Origin: Oscillospiraceae bacterium
GTDB taxonomy: Bacteria; Bacillota; Clostridia; Oscillospirales; Oscillospiraceae
Assembly (NCBI GenBank): GCA_902779945.1
Contig: CACZDN010000014.1
Coordinates: forward strand, 1 to 64,000
Direction: 5' to 3'
Length of the DNA: 64,000 bases
This document shows positions 16,863-25,167 of this stretch, in pieces. Within the stretch, counting starts at the first letter, position 1. Every line of letters starts with the position of its first letter. The notes under the pieces were generated by a model. It did not search any database. It was not told the origin of the DNA and was given only the letters and a program-made list of their open reading frames with translations. Made by a program: the position numbers and the translations under genes.

Positions 16863-17291
16863 ATGAGTCTTGAAAAGAGTCAGAAAATCGTCAAGGTGTT
16901 GGGTATCCTCAGTATTATCGCGGCTGTCCTGGGCATAATCGCCGCAATCGGCATGTTTGGCCTCACCGGCCTCGGCGCCGCGTCTCTGGATACCGCTGCG
17001 ATCGACGATGAGACCGCCGGCGGCCTGGTTGGCCTGGGCCTGATCGGGATCGTCGTTCTCGTGAGCGCGATCGTAGAGCTGCTCCAGGGCATCTTTTCCC
17101 TGCGCGCCGCAAAGGACGCCTCAAAGGCTACGCCCCTCTGGGTCATCTCGATCATCAGCGTTGTGTTTAGCGTGATCTCTCTCATCAACAGCTTCGGCAG
17201 CGGTACGCAGGAGATTTTCTCCGCCATCTTCGGCCTCGCCATCAGCTGCGGCATTTTCTATCTGGCCAACAACATCAGGAAGAACGCGTGA
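16863..17291 (+). CDS. Small four-helix membrane protein
   Basis: 142 residues, ATG after AAGAGGAAAAAATC. Four hydrophobic segments: about 10-35, 53-72, 90-112 and 118-137. The loops are short and charged. No family is recognised; Gly/Ala/Ile-rich segments with KDASK between helices 2 and 3 resemble DUF4064-like small membrane proteins, which I cannot confirm. The inverted repeat in its promoter region suggests control by the divergent two-component system, possibly as an envelope-stress target. Confidence 0.75.
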   Translation: MSLEKSQKIVKVLGILSIIAAVLGIIAAIGMFGLTGLGAASLDTAAIDDETAGGLVGLGLIGIVVLVSAIVELLQGIFSLRAAKDASKATPLWVISIISVVFSVISLINSFGSGTQEIFSAIFGLAISCGIFYLANNIRKNA

Positions 17292-17355
17292 ACATAGCGT
17301 CTTTATCAGAATCCCCGTTTCTCGGAAGCGACTACCAGTAAGGAGCGTGATCCAT

Positions 17356-18120
17356 GTGACAAAAAACAAGATCCTGCTGGCCGTGCAGTCTCTCCTGTGC
17401 GTGATACTGGTCGTGATGCTGGCTGTCTCGGCTGTCGGTATCTACCGTTCCGGTATCGCCGAAAAACAGGAAAACCCGCTGGCCTGGGTCTATACCCGTG
17501 AAAAAGCTGCCGCCGCGCTGAAGCCCGTATTGCCGGTTTTCCTGCTTGCCGTGGGCGTGACAGTTGTTTGTGCGATACTGAATGTCCGGGACGAAAATGA
17601 AAACAAGCCCGTAAAGGACATGGAGCTTAACCGCAATCTGCTGCGCACGCGTGTTGCGCAGCCGGATGACGCCATGAAAAAAGAGCAGGCCATACAGAAA
17701 AAACTTCTGTACGGCGGCTGGGGCGGCTTCGGGCTGTGTATGCTGCCTGTCCTGATCTACATGACAAACGGAGACCATTTCCCCAACGGCGACCTGGAGC
17801 AGGTGATGGGCGCGTTTGCCGTCCATGTGTTCCCCTGGATCATTGTGGGCATGGCCGTCCTGATCGTCTCGGCCATCTTGCAGGGCAAGAGCATACAGCG
17901 CGAATATGACGCGATCATGGCGCGCATCAAAGAAGAAAAGGCAGCCGGAATTAAGGCCGAGCCGCAGACGGAAAAGCCCACACGGAATGTGAATGCTCTG
18001 CGTTGGGTCATCCTGGCAATCGCGGTAGTATTTATCATTGTCGGCATCCGCAACGGCAGCATGATGGCGGTCGTCAACAAGGCGATCAGAATTTGTACGG
18101 AGTGTGTTGGCCTTGGATAA
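17356..18120 (+). CDS. Membrane protein ending in a CD1871A-type CXXC domain
   Basis: 254 residues, GTG at 17356 with AAGGAG 10 bases upstream; an earlier GTG at 17347 is too close to that site. Three to four membrane segments in the first 190 residues, then a linker (PQTEKPTRN). The last ~43 residues (LRWVILAIAVVFIIVGIRNG and KAIRICTECVGLG) match the small CD1871A proteins that carry a C-x2-C motif. CD1871A proteins are normally encoded alone beside polyferredoxin/thioredoxin genes, as here, so this looks like a fusion. The next gene starts 17 bases before its stop. Confidence 0.72.
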   Translation: MTKNKILLAVQSLLCVILVVMLAVSAVGIYRSGIAEKQENPLAWVYTREKAAAALKPVLPVFLLAVGVTVVCAILNVRDENENKPVKDMELNRNLLRTRVAQPDDAMKKEQAIQKKLLYGGWGGFGLCMLPVLIYMTNGDHFPNGDLEQVMGAFAVHVFPWIIVGMAVLIVSAILQGKSIQREYDAIMARIKEEKAAGIKAEPQTEKPTRNVNALRWVILAIAVVFIIVGIRNGSMMAVVNKAIRICTECVGLG

Positions 18121-20152
18121 TGTAAAAACTTCCTGGTGGGCCTCCCACCGCCCGTCCAGGAGACGGCTTGTGCAGCTCTACTGCGCGCTCTTGTACAACG
18201 CCCATGTCAAGGGATTCGTCGAGGGCGAAATCTACAAGAGCAAAACCCCCACGACAAAGGGGATCTGCGTCCCCGGCTTCAACTGCTATTCCTGCCCCGG
18301 CGCTGTCGGCGCCTGCCCGCTGGGCTCGCTGCAAAACGCCATCGGCACCACGAACAAGCAGATCGGCTTCTATGTCTTCGGCATCCTCATGCTCTACGGC
18401 CTGATTCTGGGCCGTACCATCTGCGGCTGGCTCTGTCCGCTGGGACTCATTCAGGAGCTGCTGCATAAGCTGCCCACGCCGAAGCTCAAAAAGAACCGCG
18501 CAACGAGAGCGCTGTCGTATCTGAAATATGTGATCCTCGCGGTCTTTGCCGTCGGCATCACAGCGTGGTACGGTATCGCCCACGGCGTGGCCCTGCCCGC
18601 TTTCTGCAAGTACATATGCCCGGCCGGCACCTTTGAGGGGGCGGGCTTCCTGCTGATAAATCCCGCGAACGCCGGTGATTTCGGCATGCTGAACATCCTC
18701 TTTACACGCAAGTTTGTCATCATGCTCGTCATCGGCCTTGCCTGTGTGTTCTGCTACCGCAGCTTCTGCCGCTTTCTCTGCCCCCTGGGCGCAATCTACG
18801 GCTTTTTCAGCAAGGTCGCGCTTGTGGGCGTGAAAGTGGACGCCACGCGCTGCAACCACTGCGGCTCCTGTGTGAGAAACTGCGGCATGGATGTGCGCCA
18901 TGTGGGCGATCATGAGTGCATCCACTGTGCCAAGTGCATGGACGTGTGCAGCCAGAAGGCCATCAGCCTCAAGGCCGGCAGCTTTACGCTCAAAGCGCCT
19001 TCCGGCGGCTGCGCGGACGACAAGCCCGATTCCGAGGCAAAGCGCAAAAAGCTCGGAAAGATCGCCTGGGGTATTGCCCTTGCGGTTCTGTGCGCGGCGC
19101 TGGTGTACTATAATTTCCTTGACCCCAACATCAAGAAGGCGGAAACACCTGCCGCTGAGCCCGCCGTCGTGGAAGCTGAAATACCCGTGCAGGAAGCGGC
19201 TCCGGCGGACTGGTCAAGCTCCGCGCCTCTCGGCTGCGAGGTCGGACAGCAGCTCCCGGACTTCACGATCACCTGCCTGGACGGCAGTGAGTTCCATCTT
19301 GCCGACTATCGCGGCAAGCCCGTGTTCATCAACCTCTGGGCGACCTACTGCGGCCCCTGCGTGAAGGAGCTGCCGCACTTCAGCGAGCTGTACAAGGCCC
19401 ATGAGGGCGATATCGCCATGCTGGCCCTGCATTCGGATATCGTGGCGGACGATCCGCAGGAGTATCTGGATGAGTTCGGCAAGGACTGGGTCATGCCCTT
19501 CGCCATTGAAAACGAAGACGAGGCGATCTGGAATCTCGTGGGAGGCACCACCGCCATGCCGCAGACCATCGTCCTCAACCGCCACGGCGAAGTGGTCTTC
19601 AACCAGCGCGGCTCCGTGACGCCGGAGATGCTGGCAGCACTGTATGAGCAGGCGTCCGAAGGGGGAGAAGCAGCGGCCCCGGCAGCTCCTGCGGTCGACT
19701 ACACAAGCTCCGCGCCCCTCGGCAATGAGGTCGGGCAGCAGCTCCCGGATTTCACAATCACCTGTCTCGACGGAAGCGAGTTCCATCTTGCCGACTATCG
19801 CGGAAAGCCCGTGTTCATCAACCTCTGGGCCACCTACTGCGGCCCGTGTGTGAAGGAGCTTCCGCATTTCAGCGAGCTCTACAAGCAGCACGAGGGCGAC
19901 ATCGCCATGCTGGCCCTGCACTCCGACATCGTGGCGGACGATCCGCAGGAGTATCTGGATGAGTTCGGCAAGGACTGGGTCATGCCCTTCGCCGTTGAAA
20001 ACGACGACGAGGCGATCTGGGATCTCGTGGGCGGCACCACCGCCATGCCGCAGACCATCGTCCTCAACCGCCGCGGCGAAGTGGTCTTCAACCAGCGCGG
20101 CTCCGTGACGCCGGAAATGCTCGCAACTTTGTACGAGCAGGCGTCCGCGTAA
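18104..20152 (+). CDS. Membrane polyferredoxin with two tandem TlpA thioredoxin domains
   Basis: 682 residues. Residues 1-330 are a NapH/CcdA-like membrane ferredoxin: CxxCPGAVGACP, GRTICGWLCPLGLIQ, FCRFLCPLGAIYG and two 4Fe-4S sites (CNHCGSCVRNC and CIHCAKCMDVC). A membrane helix near 310 and an Ala/Pro/Glu linker lead to two thioredoxin domains, each with WATYCGPCVKELPHF. The two are nearly identical over 163 residues. The likely role is to pass electrons from cytoplasmic ferredoxin through the membrane to extracytoplasmic thiols, with the secreted TlpA protein downstream as a partner. Start GTG 18104 overlaps the preceding gene; start position is uncertain. Confidence 0.88.
   Translation: MLALDNVKTSWWASHRPSRRRLVQLYCALLYNAHVKGFVEGEIYKSKTPTTKGICVPGFNCYSCPGAVGACPLGSLQNAIGTTNKQIGFYVFGILMLYGLILGRTICGWLCPLGLIQELLHKLPTPKLKKNRATRALSYLKYVILAVFAVGITAWYGIAHGVALPAFCKYICPAGTFEGAGFLLINPANAGDFGMLNILFTRKFVIMLVIGLACVFCYRSFCRFLCPLGAIYGFFSKVALVGVKVDATRCNHCGSCVRNCGMDVRHVGDHECIHCAKCMDVCSQKAISLKAGSFTLKAPSGGCADDKPDSEAKRKKLGKIAWGIALAVLCAALVYYNFLDPNIKKAETPAAEPAVVEAEIPVQEAAPADWSSSAPLGCEVGQQLPDFTITCLDGSEFHLADYRGKPVFINLWATYCGPCVKELPHFSELYKAHEGDIAMLALHSDIVADDPQEYLDEFGKDWVMPFAIENEDEAIWNLVGGTTAMPQTIVLNRHGEVVFNQRGSVTPEMLAALYEQASEGGEAAAPAAPAVDYTSSAPLGNEVGQQLPDFTITCLDGSEFHLADYRGKPVFINLWATYCGPCVKELPHFSELYKQHEGDIAMLALHSDIVADDPQEYLDEFGKDWVMPFAVENDDEAIWDLVGGTTAMPQTIVLNRRGEVVFNQRGSVTPEMLATLYEQASA
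19217..20146 (+). repeat. In-frame 489-bp tandem duplication (TlpA domains)
   Basis: The DNA from 19217 recurs from 19706 with an exact 489-base (163-codon) offset, for example GCGTCC at 19652 and 20141. Differences are scattered third-position changes and a few amino acids, mainly in the interdomain linker. The copies are far more alike than two independent domains would be, indicating recent duplication or gene conversion. Confidence 0.9.
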
Positions 20153-20224
20153 GCCTTCCGATCCCTATGTGATGAAAGGCTTGTATACAGGCCATCAATC
20201 AAAATTTATAAAGGAGTATTGACA

Positions 20225-21559
20225 ATGAAGAAAACAATCGCAATGATCCTGACGCTTTGCCTGACGATCACAGTTCTCAGCACTGGCGCCTTTGCCGACG
20301 GCGGCTATCAGATTCAGGTAGTCGACCCCGACGGCAACCCCGTCGAGGGCGTGATGGTACAGTTCTGCTCCGATACCCAGTGCCTGGTCGGCAAGACCGG
20401 CGCTGACGGCATCGCCGCTTTTGATGAACCCGCCGGCACTTATACGGTTCATCTGCTCAAGGTTCCCGCCGGCTACGAGAAAGACACCACCGAGTATCCC
20501 ATTCCCGAGACTCCCGACACCGTGGTTCTCACCGTCAAGCCGGAAGGCGCCGCCGCTGAAGAGGATGATGCTGACGTCATCGACGCGCCCCAGATCGGTG
20601 TGTACTACAAGACGCCCGAAGCTCTCGCAAACATGAATGGCCAGGCTAATTTGAACTACAACTTCCTCGATGACGGCGTACTGGATATTCCCGTGACGTT
20701 TCTTGCTGTTTCCAAGGCTGACATGGATGCCTATATGACCCTCTACAGGGCCGCCGTGGCAGCTTCCACCAACGGCGAAGAGATGCCCACCGACCCCGAT
20801 CACCCTACCTGGCTGAGCGGCTATGAGAGCCTCCCGCTTTATGATATTTTCATCATCAATGACAACCGCGGTGAGACTGAGCTGCGTGAGCTGCTGAAGG
20901 GCTTTGGACTCGGTGACGAGGCGTTCTGCAACTTCACCGAGATCGGCTCCGACGCAGATTGCCACTTCTTCCTCACCCAGTATGCCGGGATCATGGATTC
21001 TGCGGATGAACTGAAGCCTCTCATGGGCGAGTTCTTCGACGAATATGAAAAGCTCTTTAACGATCCGTCCCTCTACCTCTCCGGCCTGAAGCTCTCGGCT
21101 CCCGAGTGGCCCAATACCAAGAAAGCCGGCGATGTGTTCACCTTCAAGACCACCGACCTTGACGGCAATGCCGTCGACAGCGCGGAGCTCTTCTCCAAGG
21201 CTAAGGTCACCGTGGTAAACTGCTGGGGAACGTGGTGCAACCCCTGCAAGGCAGAGCTGCCCGAGCTTGGCAAGATGGCCAGGGAGTTTGAGGAGCAGGG
21301 CTGCCAGCTCGTCGGCATCTGCACGGATGCGTTCGATGACGAAGTCGCCGCGACTGCCAGGCAGCTCCTGAGTGACGCTGACGCTTCCTACCTGAACCTG
21401 CGCTGCACCGAAGAGATCGAGGAGGATATCTCTCTTACGGCGTGGCCCACCACCTATTTTGTGGACAGCGAAGGCAAGCTGCTGACCGACCCCTTTGAAG
21501 GCGCGAACCCCGCCACTTACCGCGCAATGCTCGCCGATTGCCTGGCTCAGCTGGGATAA
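20225..21559 (+). CDS. Secreted TlpA-like thioredoxin protein
   Basis: 444 residues, ATG at 20225 after AAGGAGTATT. A signal peptide (KKTIAMILTLCLTITVL, cleavage near AFADGG) is followed by a small Ig-like prealbumin/Cna-B type domain (VVDPDGNPVEGVMVQF, then GTYTVHLLKVPAGYEKD). A middle region of unknown fold and a C-terminal TlpA domain with NCWGTWCNPCKAELPEL and the cis-Pro region AWPTTYFVD follow. It probably acts outside the membrane as a thiol-disulfide oxidoreductase, fed by the upstream membrane ferredoxin protein. Confidence 0.87.
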   Translation: MKKTIAMILTLCLTITVLSTGAFADGGYQIQVVDPDGNPVEGVMVQFCSDTQCLVGKTGADGIAAFDEPAGTYTVHLLKVPAGYEKDTTEYPIPETPDTVVLTVKPEGAAAEEDDADVIDAPQIGVYYKTPEALANMNGQANLNYNFLDDGVLDIPVTFLAVSKADMDAYMTLYRAAVAASTNGEEMPTDPDHPTWLSGYESLPLYDIFIINDNRGETELRELLKGFGLGDEAFCNFTEIGSDADCHFFLTQYAGIMDSADELKPLMGEFFDEYEKLFNDPSLYLSGLKLSAPEWPNTKKAGDVFTFKTTDLDGNAVDSAELFSKAKVTVVNCWGTWCNPCKAELPELGKMAREFEEQGCQLVGICTDAFDDEVAATARQLLSDADASYLNLRCTEEIEEDISLTAWPTTYFVDSEGKLLTDPFEGANPATYRAMLADCLAQLG

Positions 21560-21596
21560 TCAAACCAAAGACGCAATCAATAACAGTGTCCAATGC

Positions 21597-21640
21597 AAAG
21601 CACCGGTCAGATCCGAATGGATCTGACCGGTGCTTTTGTT
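21597..21640 (+). terminator. Rho-independent terminator
   Basis: AAAGCACCGGTCAGATCC, loop GAAT, then the exact complement and TTTTGTTTG. This strong perfect 18-bp stem closes the redox operon. Confidence 0.92.
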
Positions 21641-21669
21641 TGCTTTTGATGCTGCCTTTCCTTTCTGCT

Positions 21670-21891
21670 TCAATAAAGACTGTGATTATATTCTGTCAGC
21701 GCCTCACGGTCATAGAAATGCTCATGGTTGTTGATGACATGGTCAGAATCCACACCTTGATCAATGTCGTAGAAACCGCCGTTTTTCAGGACGCTCATGC
21801 AGCAAGGGCCGGAAATCAGGAACAGGACGCCGTCCGTCGTCACCATACAGCGTAAAAGCGGGCCGCAAAAAGCAGAAAAGCCAAAATACAC
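21670..21891 (-). CDS. Doubtful 73-aa reading frame
   Basis: A GTG-started frame without a clear ribosome site. The C-terminal half (DIDQGVDSDHVINNHEHFYD) looks protein-like, but I recognise nothing. It may be the tail of a degraded gene. The stretch 21892-22228 to its right holds no gene that I can see. Confidence 0.2.
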   Translation of the reverse strand: MYFGFSAFCGPLLRCMVTTDGVLFLISGPCCMSVLKNGGFYDIDQGVDSDHVINNHEHFYDREALTEYNHSLY

Positions 21892-22228
21892 TATTTAGAT
21901 GGTAATTCGCCGACAGGTAATATTGACTTTCCTATAATACAGGTATAAAACTATACAAATACATATGTATGGGGTTCGGCTTTCGTCAGCAAACCGTCAA
22001 AGTGCGCATTTCATTGGGGTCGATCCCCTGATCGACCTGAACCTCAGTTCCTTGCACAAGCGATAAGGTTTCGGGCTGATGAGGGTATCAGCCTCTGCGG
22101 AGCAGTTTTTTCGCTTTCAGTATGAATCCTGCCTTTATTGCCGAGCTAAGCAGATACGCATAATTATCATGTTGAATTGTGTGTTATAAGGCGCTTCTGA
22201 CCATGACAAGTGCATCACAGGTTATTAT

Positions 22229-22398
22229 GGCAAAACCGCACAATCCGCTATCGGCGCCTCCCGGGAAAATTGTGCCCTGATTTTGCCATTTTTTCTTGCG
22301 ATACCCAAAGTATTCCTGCAAAAAACTGCCTTCATCAAAACCCGGTTTTTCTCAGGATTCGCTCTCGATTCGCTCTCGCCGAATTATGCGGTATTGCC
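22229..22398 (-). mobile_element. MITE-like element, copy A
   Basis: Ends GGCAAAACCGCACAATCCGC and GCGGTATTGCC, with TTA at the right flank. A 12-base internal duplication (GATTCGCTCTC twice) is present. Its right end lies 20 bases from the start codon of the following ligase, whose AAAGGAG ribosome site starts at the flanking TTA. Confidence 0.75.
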
Positions 22399-22418
22399 TT
22401 AAAGGAGACTGAAACAAG

Positions 22419-24620
22419 ATGGAACAGACAAACGACCGCAGCGCGCTGGCCGCCAGAGTGCGCATACGCCGCGCCCAGAAGGCGTGGAAATTTTTACGGG
22501 ATGTCAACAACACCTCCCTGTGCGACCTGAACCGGGTCGCGCTGGAGGATGGCGCGCACAGCTACACCTACGGCCTGATGTTCCGGGAGTGGGAGCGGTA
22601 TGCCTCCGTGTTCTCCGCCCTGGGGATGACGGGGGAGGGGCATTCCCGGGTAGGTTTGCTGGGTTCCACCTGCGTTGAGACGATCTTCGCCCTCTACGGG
22701 CTGAACATGGTGGGCGCGGACGTGTCGGTAGTGCCGACCTACAGCGCGCTGATGCCGAAGCGGATCATTCAGACCATCCGCGACGAGCACCTGACGGACT
22801 TCATCGTCACCGACGACTTCGCACAGGCCAATCTCATCAACGAATTGTTCCTGCGCCAGAAGGAGCTGGGGCTGGAGCACATCATACTGCTCCATGTGCC
22901 AGTGAACGGTGTGACGGTACATCCCATGCTGACCGCCGCTCAGGAGGCCAAATATCACCAGATCAAGGGGTTCTACAAGCCCATCTGCATGGACGAGCTG
23001 CTCGCGGCACGCGGGAACCACCCTGTCCGCTACGCCACGGAGGACAGCGGCGACACCGCATTCATCCTCCACACCTCCGGCACCACCACCGGCGCGGGGA
23101 AGCCCGTAGCCCTCTCTGACGCTGCCTGCAACGCCGCAGCGGCGGTCTTCTACCATATGGAGGAGCTGCAGCTGCCCATGGATCGTCTGGTGACCGCGGT
23201 GATCGTCGACCTGAGCAACGCCTACAGCATGATCGACCAGGTCCACCTTCCCCTCGCCATGGGGGCAAAGGTGGTGCTGGCCCCTGGCGGAATCCTGAAT
23301 CCGTGGTTCTACAGGGCCGTGCCGAAGTATGAGATTTCCGTGCTCTTCACCATCAGCGCCATGTTCGAGCGGTGGATGAAGCTGCCGGAGGGGACGGACT
23401 TTGACTTCTCCAGCCTGCGCCTGGTGGTGCTCGGCGGGGCGGCGGTCTCCGCGGCGGACAAGCGCCGATTTGACGCCTTTCTCCGCGCCCACGGGGCTGG
23501 GGAGATCACCCTGCTCAACGGCTACGGCATCTCCGAGCTGGGCGGGGCCTGCTGCCTGTCCTCCCCGGAGCTGGACGACGAGTCCATCGGCTATCCCATT
23601 CCGGGGGTGAATGTCCGCCTCTTTGATGACGAGAGCGGCAAATTCCTCACTGCCAGAAACACCCCATGCGAGGGCGTGCTGTATCTCAATTCCTCCTCGA
23701 TGGCCACGCCGGAGCTGGATGGGGAGACAGTTTTGAAATATGAGGTGCTGAACAACAGGCGCTTTGTCTGCACGAACGACCTGGTGCGCATGGACCCGGA
23801 CGGCAGGCTGACCTTCCTCGGCCGGGCCAACCGCTACTTCATCAACGAGGAGGGCAGGCGCTTCGAGTCCGGTCGGGTGGAGGCGGAGATCGCCAGGCAG
23901 GAGGGCATCGAGAGCTGCTGCATCATGCCGGTCTATGTGAAGACCACCCACGAAAACATCCCCCAGCTCTGCGTCGCCACCTTGCCCGATGCCGGGGCAG
24001 CGCAGGAGGTCGTTCTTCGGGCACTGAAACAGGTCTATGTGACGAAGCGGACACTGGGCCCGGACCAGCTCCCCAGCCGGGTGATGCTGGCCATACGACT
24101 GCCCCGCAACGGCAACGGCAAGATCGACCTCTTCCAGATCGGCCGGGGCGAGGTCGAGGGCGGGGTATTTACCCTTGAACCTGTGTGTGTCGATGGCGAG
24201 ATCACTGATTTCCGGCTGGTTCCCTGCACCGAAGGCCCGGCGGATATGATTCAGGAGGTATTTGACGGCATATCTGCGGAACTGAAGGGCAGTACGCCGT
24301 TCCATTCATTCAAGATAGAGAACAATAATAAGGAGGTACCTGATATGAAATGTGCAAAGATGGCTTATGAGAGCTTCAACGCCATGAATCGCATGGGCAT
24401 GCAGATGATGAGCAATATGATGGGCCGTATGGGCCAGACGCCCTGCGGCGCGACGTCCGACGAAAACCCGATGGGCAAGATGCTCAAACACATGGCCCGG
24501 ATGAACCTGAGCGCCCTGTCCACGCTGCGGCAGATGAATGATCAACATCAGAAGATGGTAAACCTGTTTTTCGACTCCGTTCAGAAGATAAACGAGAACC
24601 TCAGCGCAGAGCAGAAGTAA
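22419..24620 (+). CDS. AMP-forming acyl/aryl ligase with Met-rich C-terminal tail
   Basis: 733 residues. An ANL-superfamily adenylating enzyme: A3 loop HTSGTTTGAGKPV, A5 LNGYGISELGG, A7 region VCTNDLVRMDPDGRL with TND in place of the usual TGD, and A10 RNGNGKID with the catalytic Lys. It presumably activates a carboxylate as the adenylate; substrate unknown. After about residue 640 comes an extra ~95 residues rich in Met (NAMNRMGMQMMSNMMGRMG), then helical segment STLRQMNDQHQKMVNLFF. This tail resembles the Met-rich protein encoded next. ATG 22419 after AAAGGAG contributed at a MITE border. Confidence 0.83.
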   Translation: MEQTNDRSALAARVRIRRAQKAWKFLRDVNNTSLCDLNRVALEDGAHSYTYGLMFREWERYASVFSALGMTGEGHSRVGLLGSTCVETIFALYGLNMVGADVSVVPTYSALMPKRIIQTIRDEHLTDFIVTDDFAQANLINELFLRQKELGLEHIILLHVPVNGVTVHPMLTAAQEAKYHQIKGFYKPICMDELLAARGNHPVRYATEDSGDTAFILHTSGTTTGAGKPVALSDAACNAAAAVFYHMEELQLPMDRLVTAVIVDLSNAYSMIDQVHLPLAMGAKVVLAPGGILNPWFYRAVPKYEISVLFTISAMFERWMKLPEGTDFDFSSLRLVVLGGAAVSAADKRRFDAFLRAHGAGEITLLNGYGISELGGACCLSSPELDDESIGYPIPGVNVRLFDDESGKFLTARNTPCEGVLYLNSSSMATPELDGETVLKYEVLNNRRFVCTNDLVRMDPDGRLTFLGRANRYFINEEGRRFESGRVEAEIARQEGIESCCIMPVYVKTTHENIPQLCVATLPDAGAAQEVVLRALKQVYVTKRTLGPDQLPSRVMLAIRLPRNGNGKIDLFQIGRGEVEGGVFTLEPVCVDGEITDFRLVPCTEGPADMIQEVFDGISAELKGSTPFHSFKIENNNKEVPDMKCAKMAYESFNAMNRMGMQMMSNMMGRMGQTPCGATSDENPMGKMLKHMARMNLSALSTLRQMNDQHQKMVNLFFDSVQKINENLSAEQK

Positions 24621-24722
24621 TACTCCTCTCGGTCTGTTCCGGCAATTCATCGGGCGCCTTTTCCGTCCCGTTCCTCTCTCCCACGCGGGCTTCTCAAAAT
24701 ACCTGACAAGGAGCAAATAGAG

Positions 24723-25166
24723 ATGATTGATTTCTTTGACCCGAATAAGAACCCCTTTATATCCATGATGAACCCGCAAGGCTCCTACGGCGCGCAGGAG
24801 GGCCAGAGCGCCTGGATGCCCCAGATGCCATGGATGGCGCAGGGCATGGAGGAGGCGATGCAGATGATGACACAGATGTTCCAGATGCAGATGCAGCTCG
24901 CCCAGATGATGTGGATGATGCCCATGCACATCATGCAGGGCATGGCCGGCATGGGCCAAATGGGCGCGGCGGCACAGAAGGATAGCGCGGCGCAGCCGGG
25001 AGGCTTCCAGCTCGGCGGAATGACGATCCCCCCGGAGCTGCTGCAAAAGCTGCTGCAGATGGAAATGTCACCCGAGAATCTGGAAAAGCTGCAGAAGGTT
25101 CTGAATTTCCTGTTTGCGGCCATCCCGGAAAACAAGGACAAGCAAGGCGACGCGGGGGAGGATTGA
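24723..25166 (+). CDS. Met-rich small protein in the ligase cluster
   Basis: 147 residues, of which 25 are methionine (17 percent). Residues 30-80 are dominated by Met, Gln and Trp in a heptad-like helix (MEEAMQMMTQMFQMQMQLA). A Gly/Ala linker follows, then a helical C-terminus with PPELLQKLLQMEMSPENLEK. No signal peptide or metal site is evident. It sits between two ligases and shares composition with the tail of the first. I infer a scaffold, oligomerisation or surface-coating (phasin-like) role, or Met-based metal or redox buffering; none is proven. It ends 1 base before the next gene's start. Confidence 0.75.
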   Translation: MIDFFDPNKNPFISMMNPQGSYGAQEGQSAWMPQMPWMAQGMEEAMQMMTQMFQMQMQLAQMMWMMPMHIMQGMAGMGQMGAAAQKDSAAQPGGFQLGGMTIPPELLQKLLQMEMSPENLEKLQKVLNFLFAAIPENKDKQGDAGED

Positions 25167-25167
25167 A

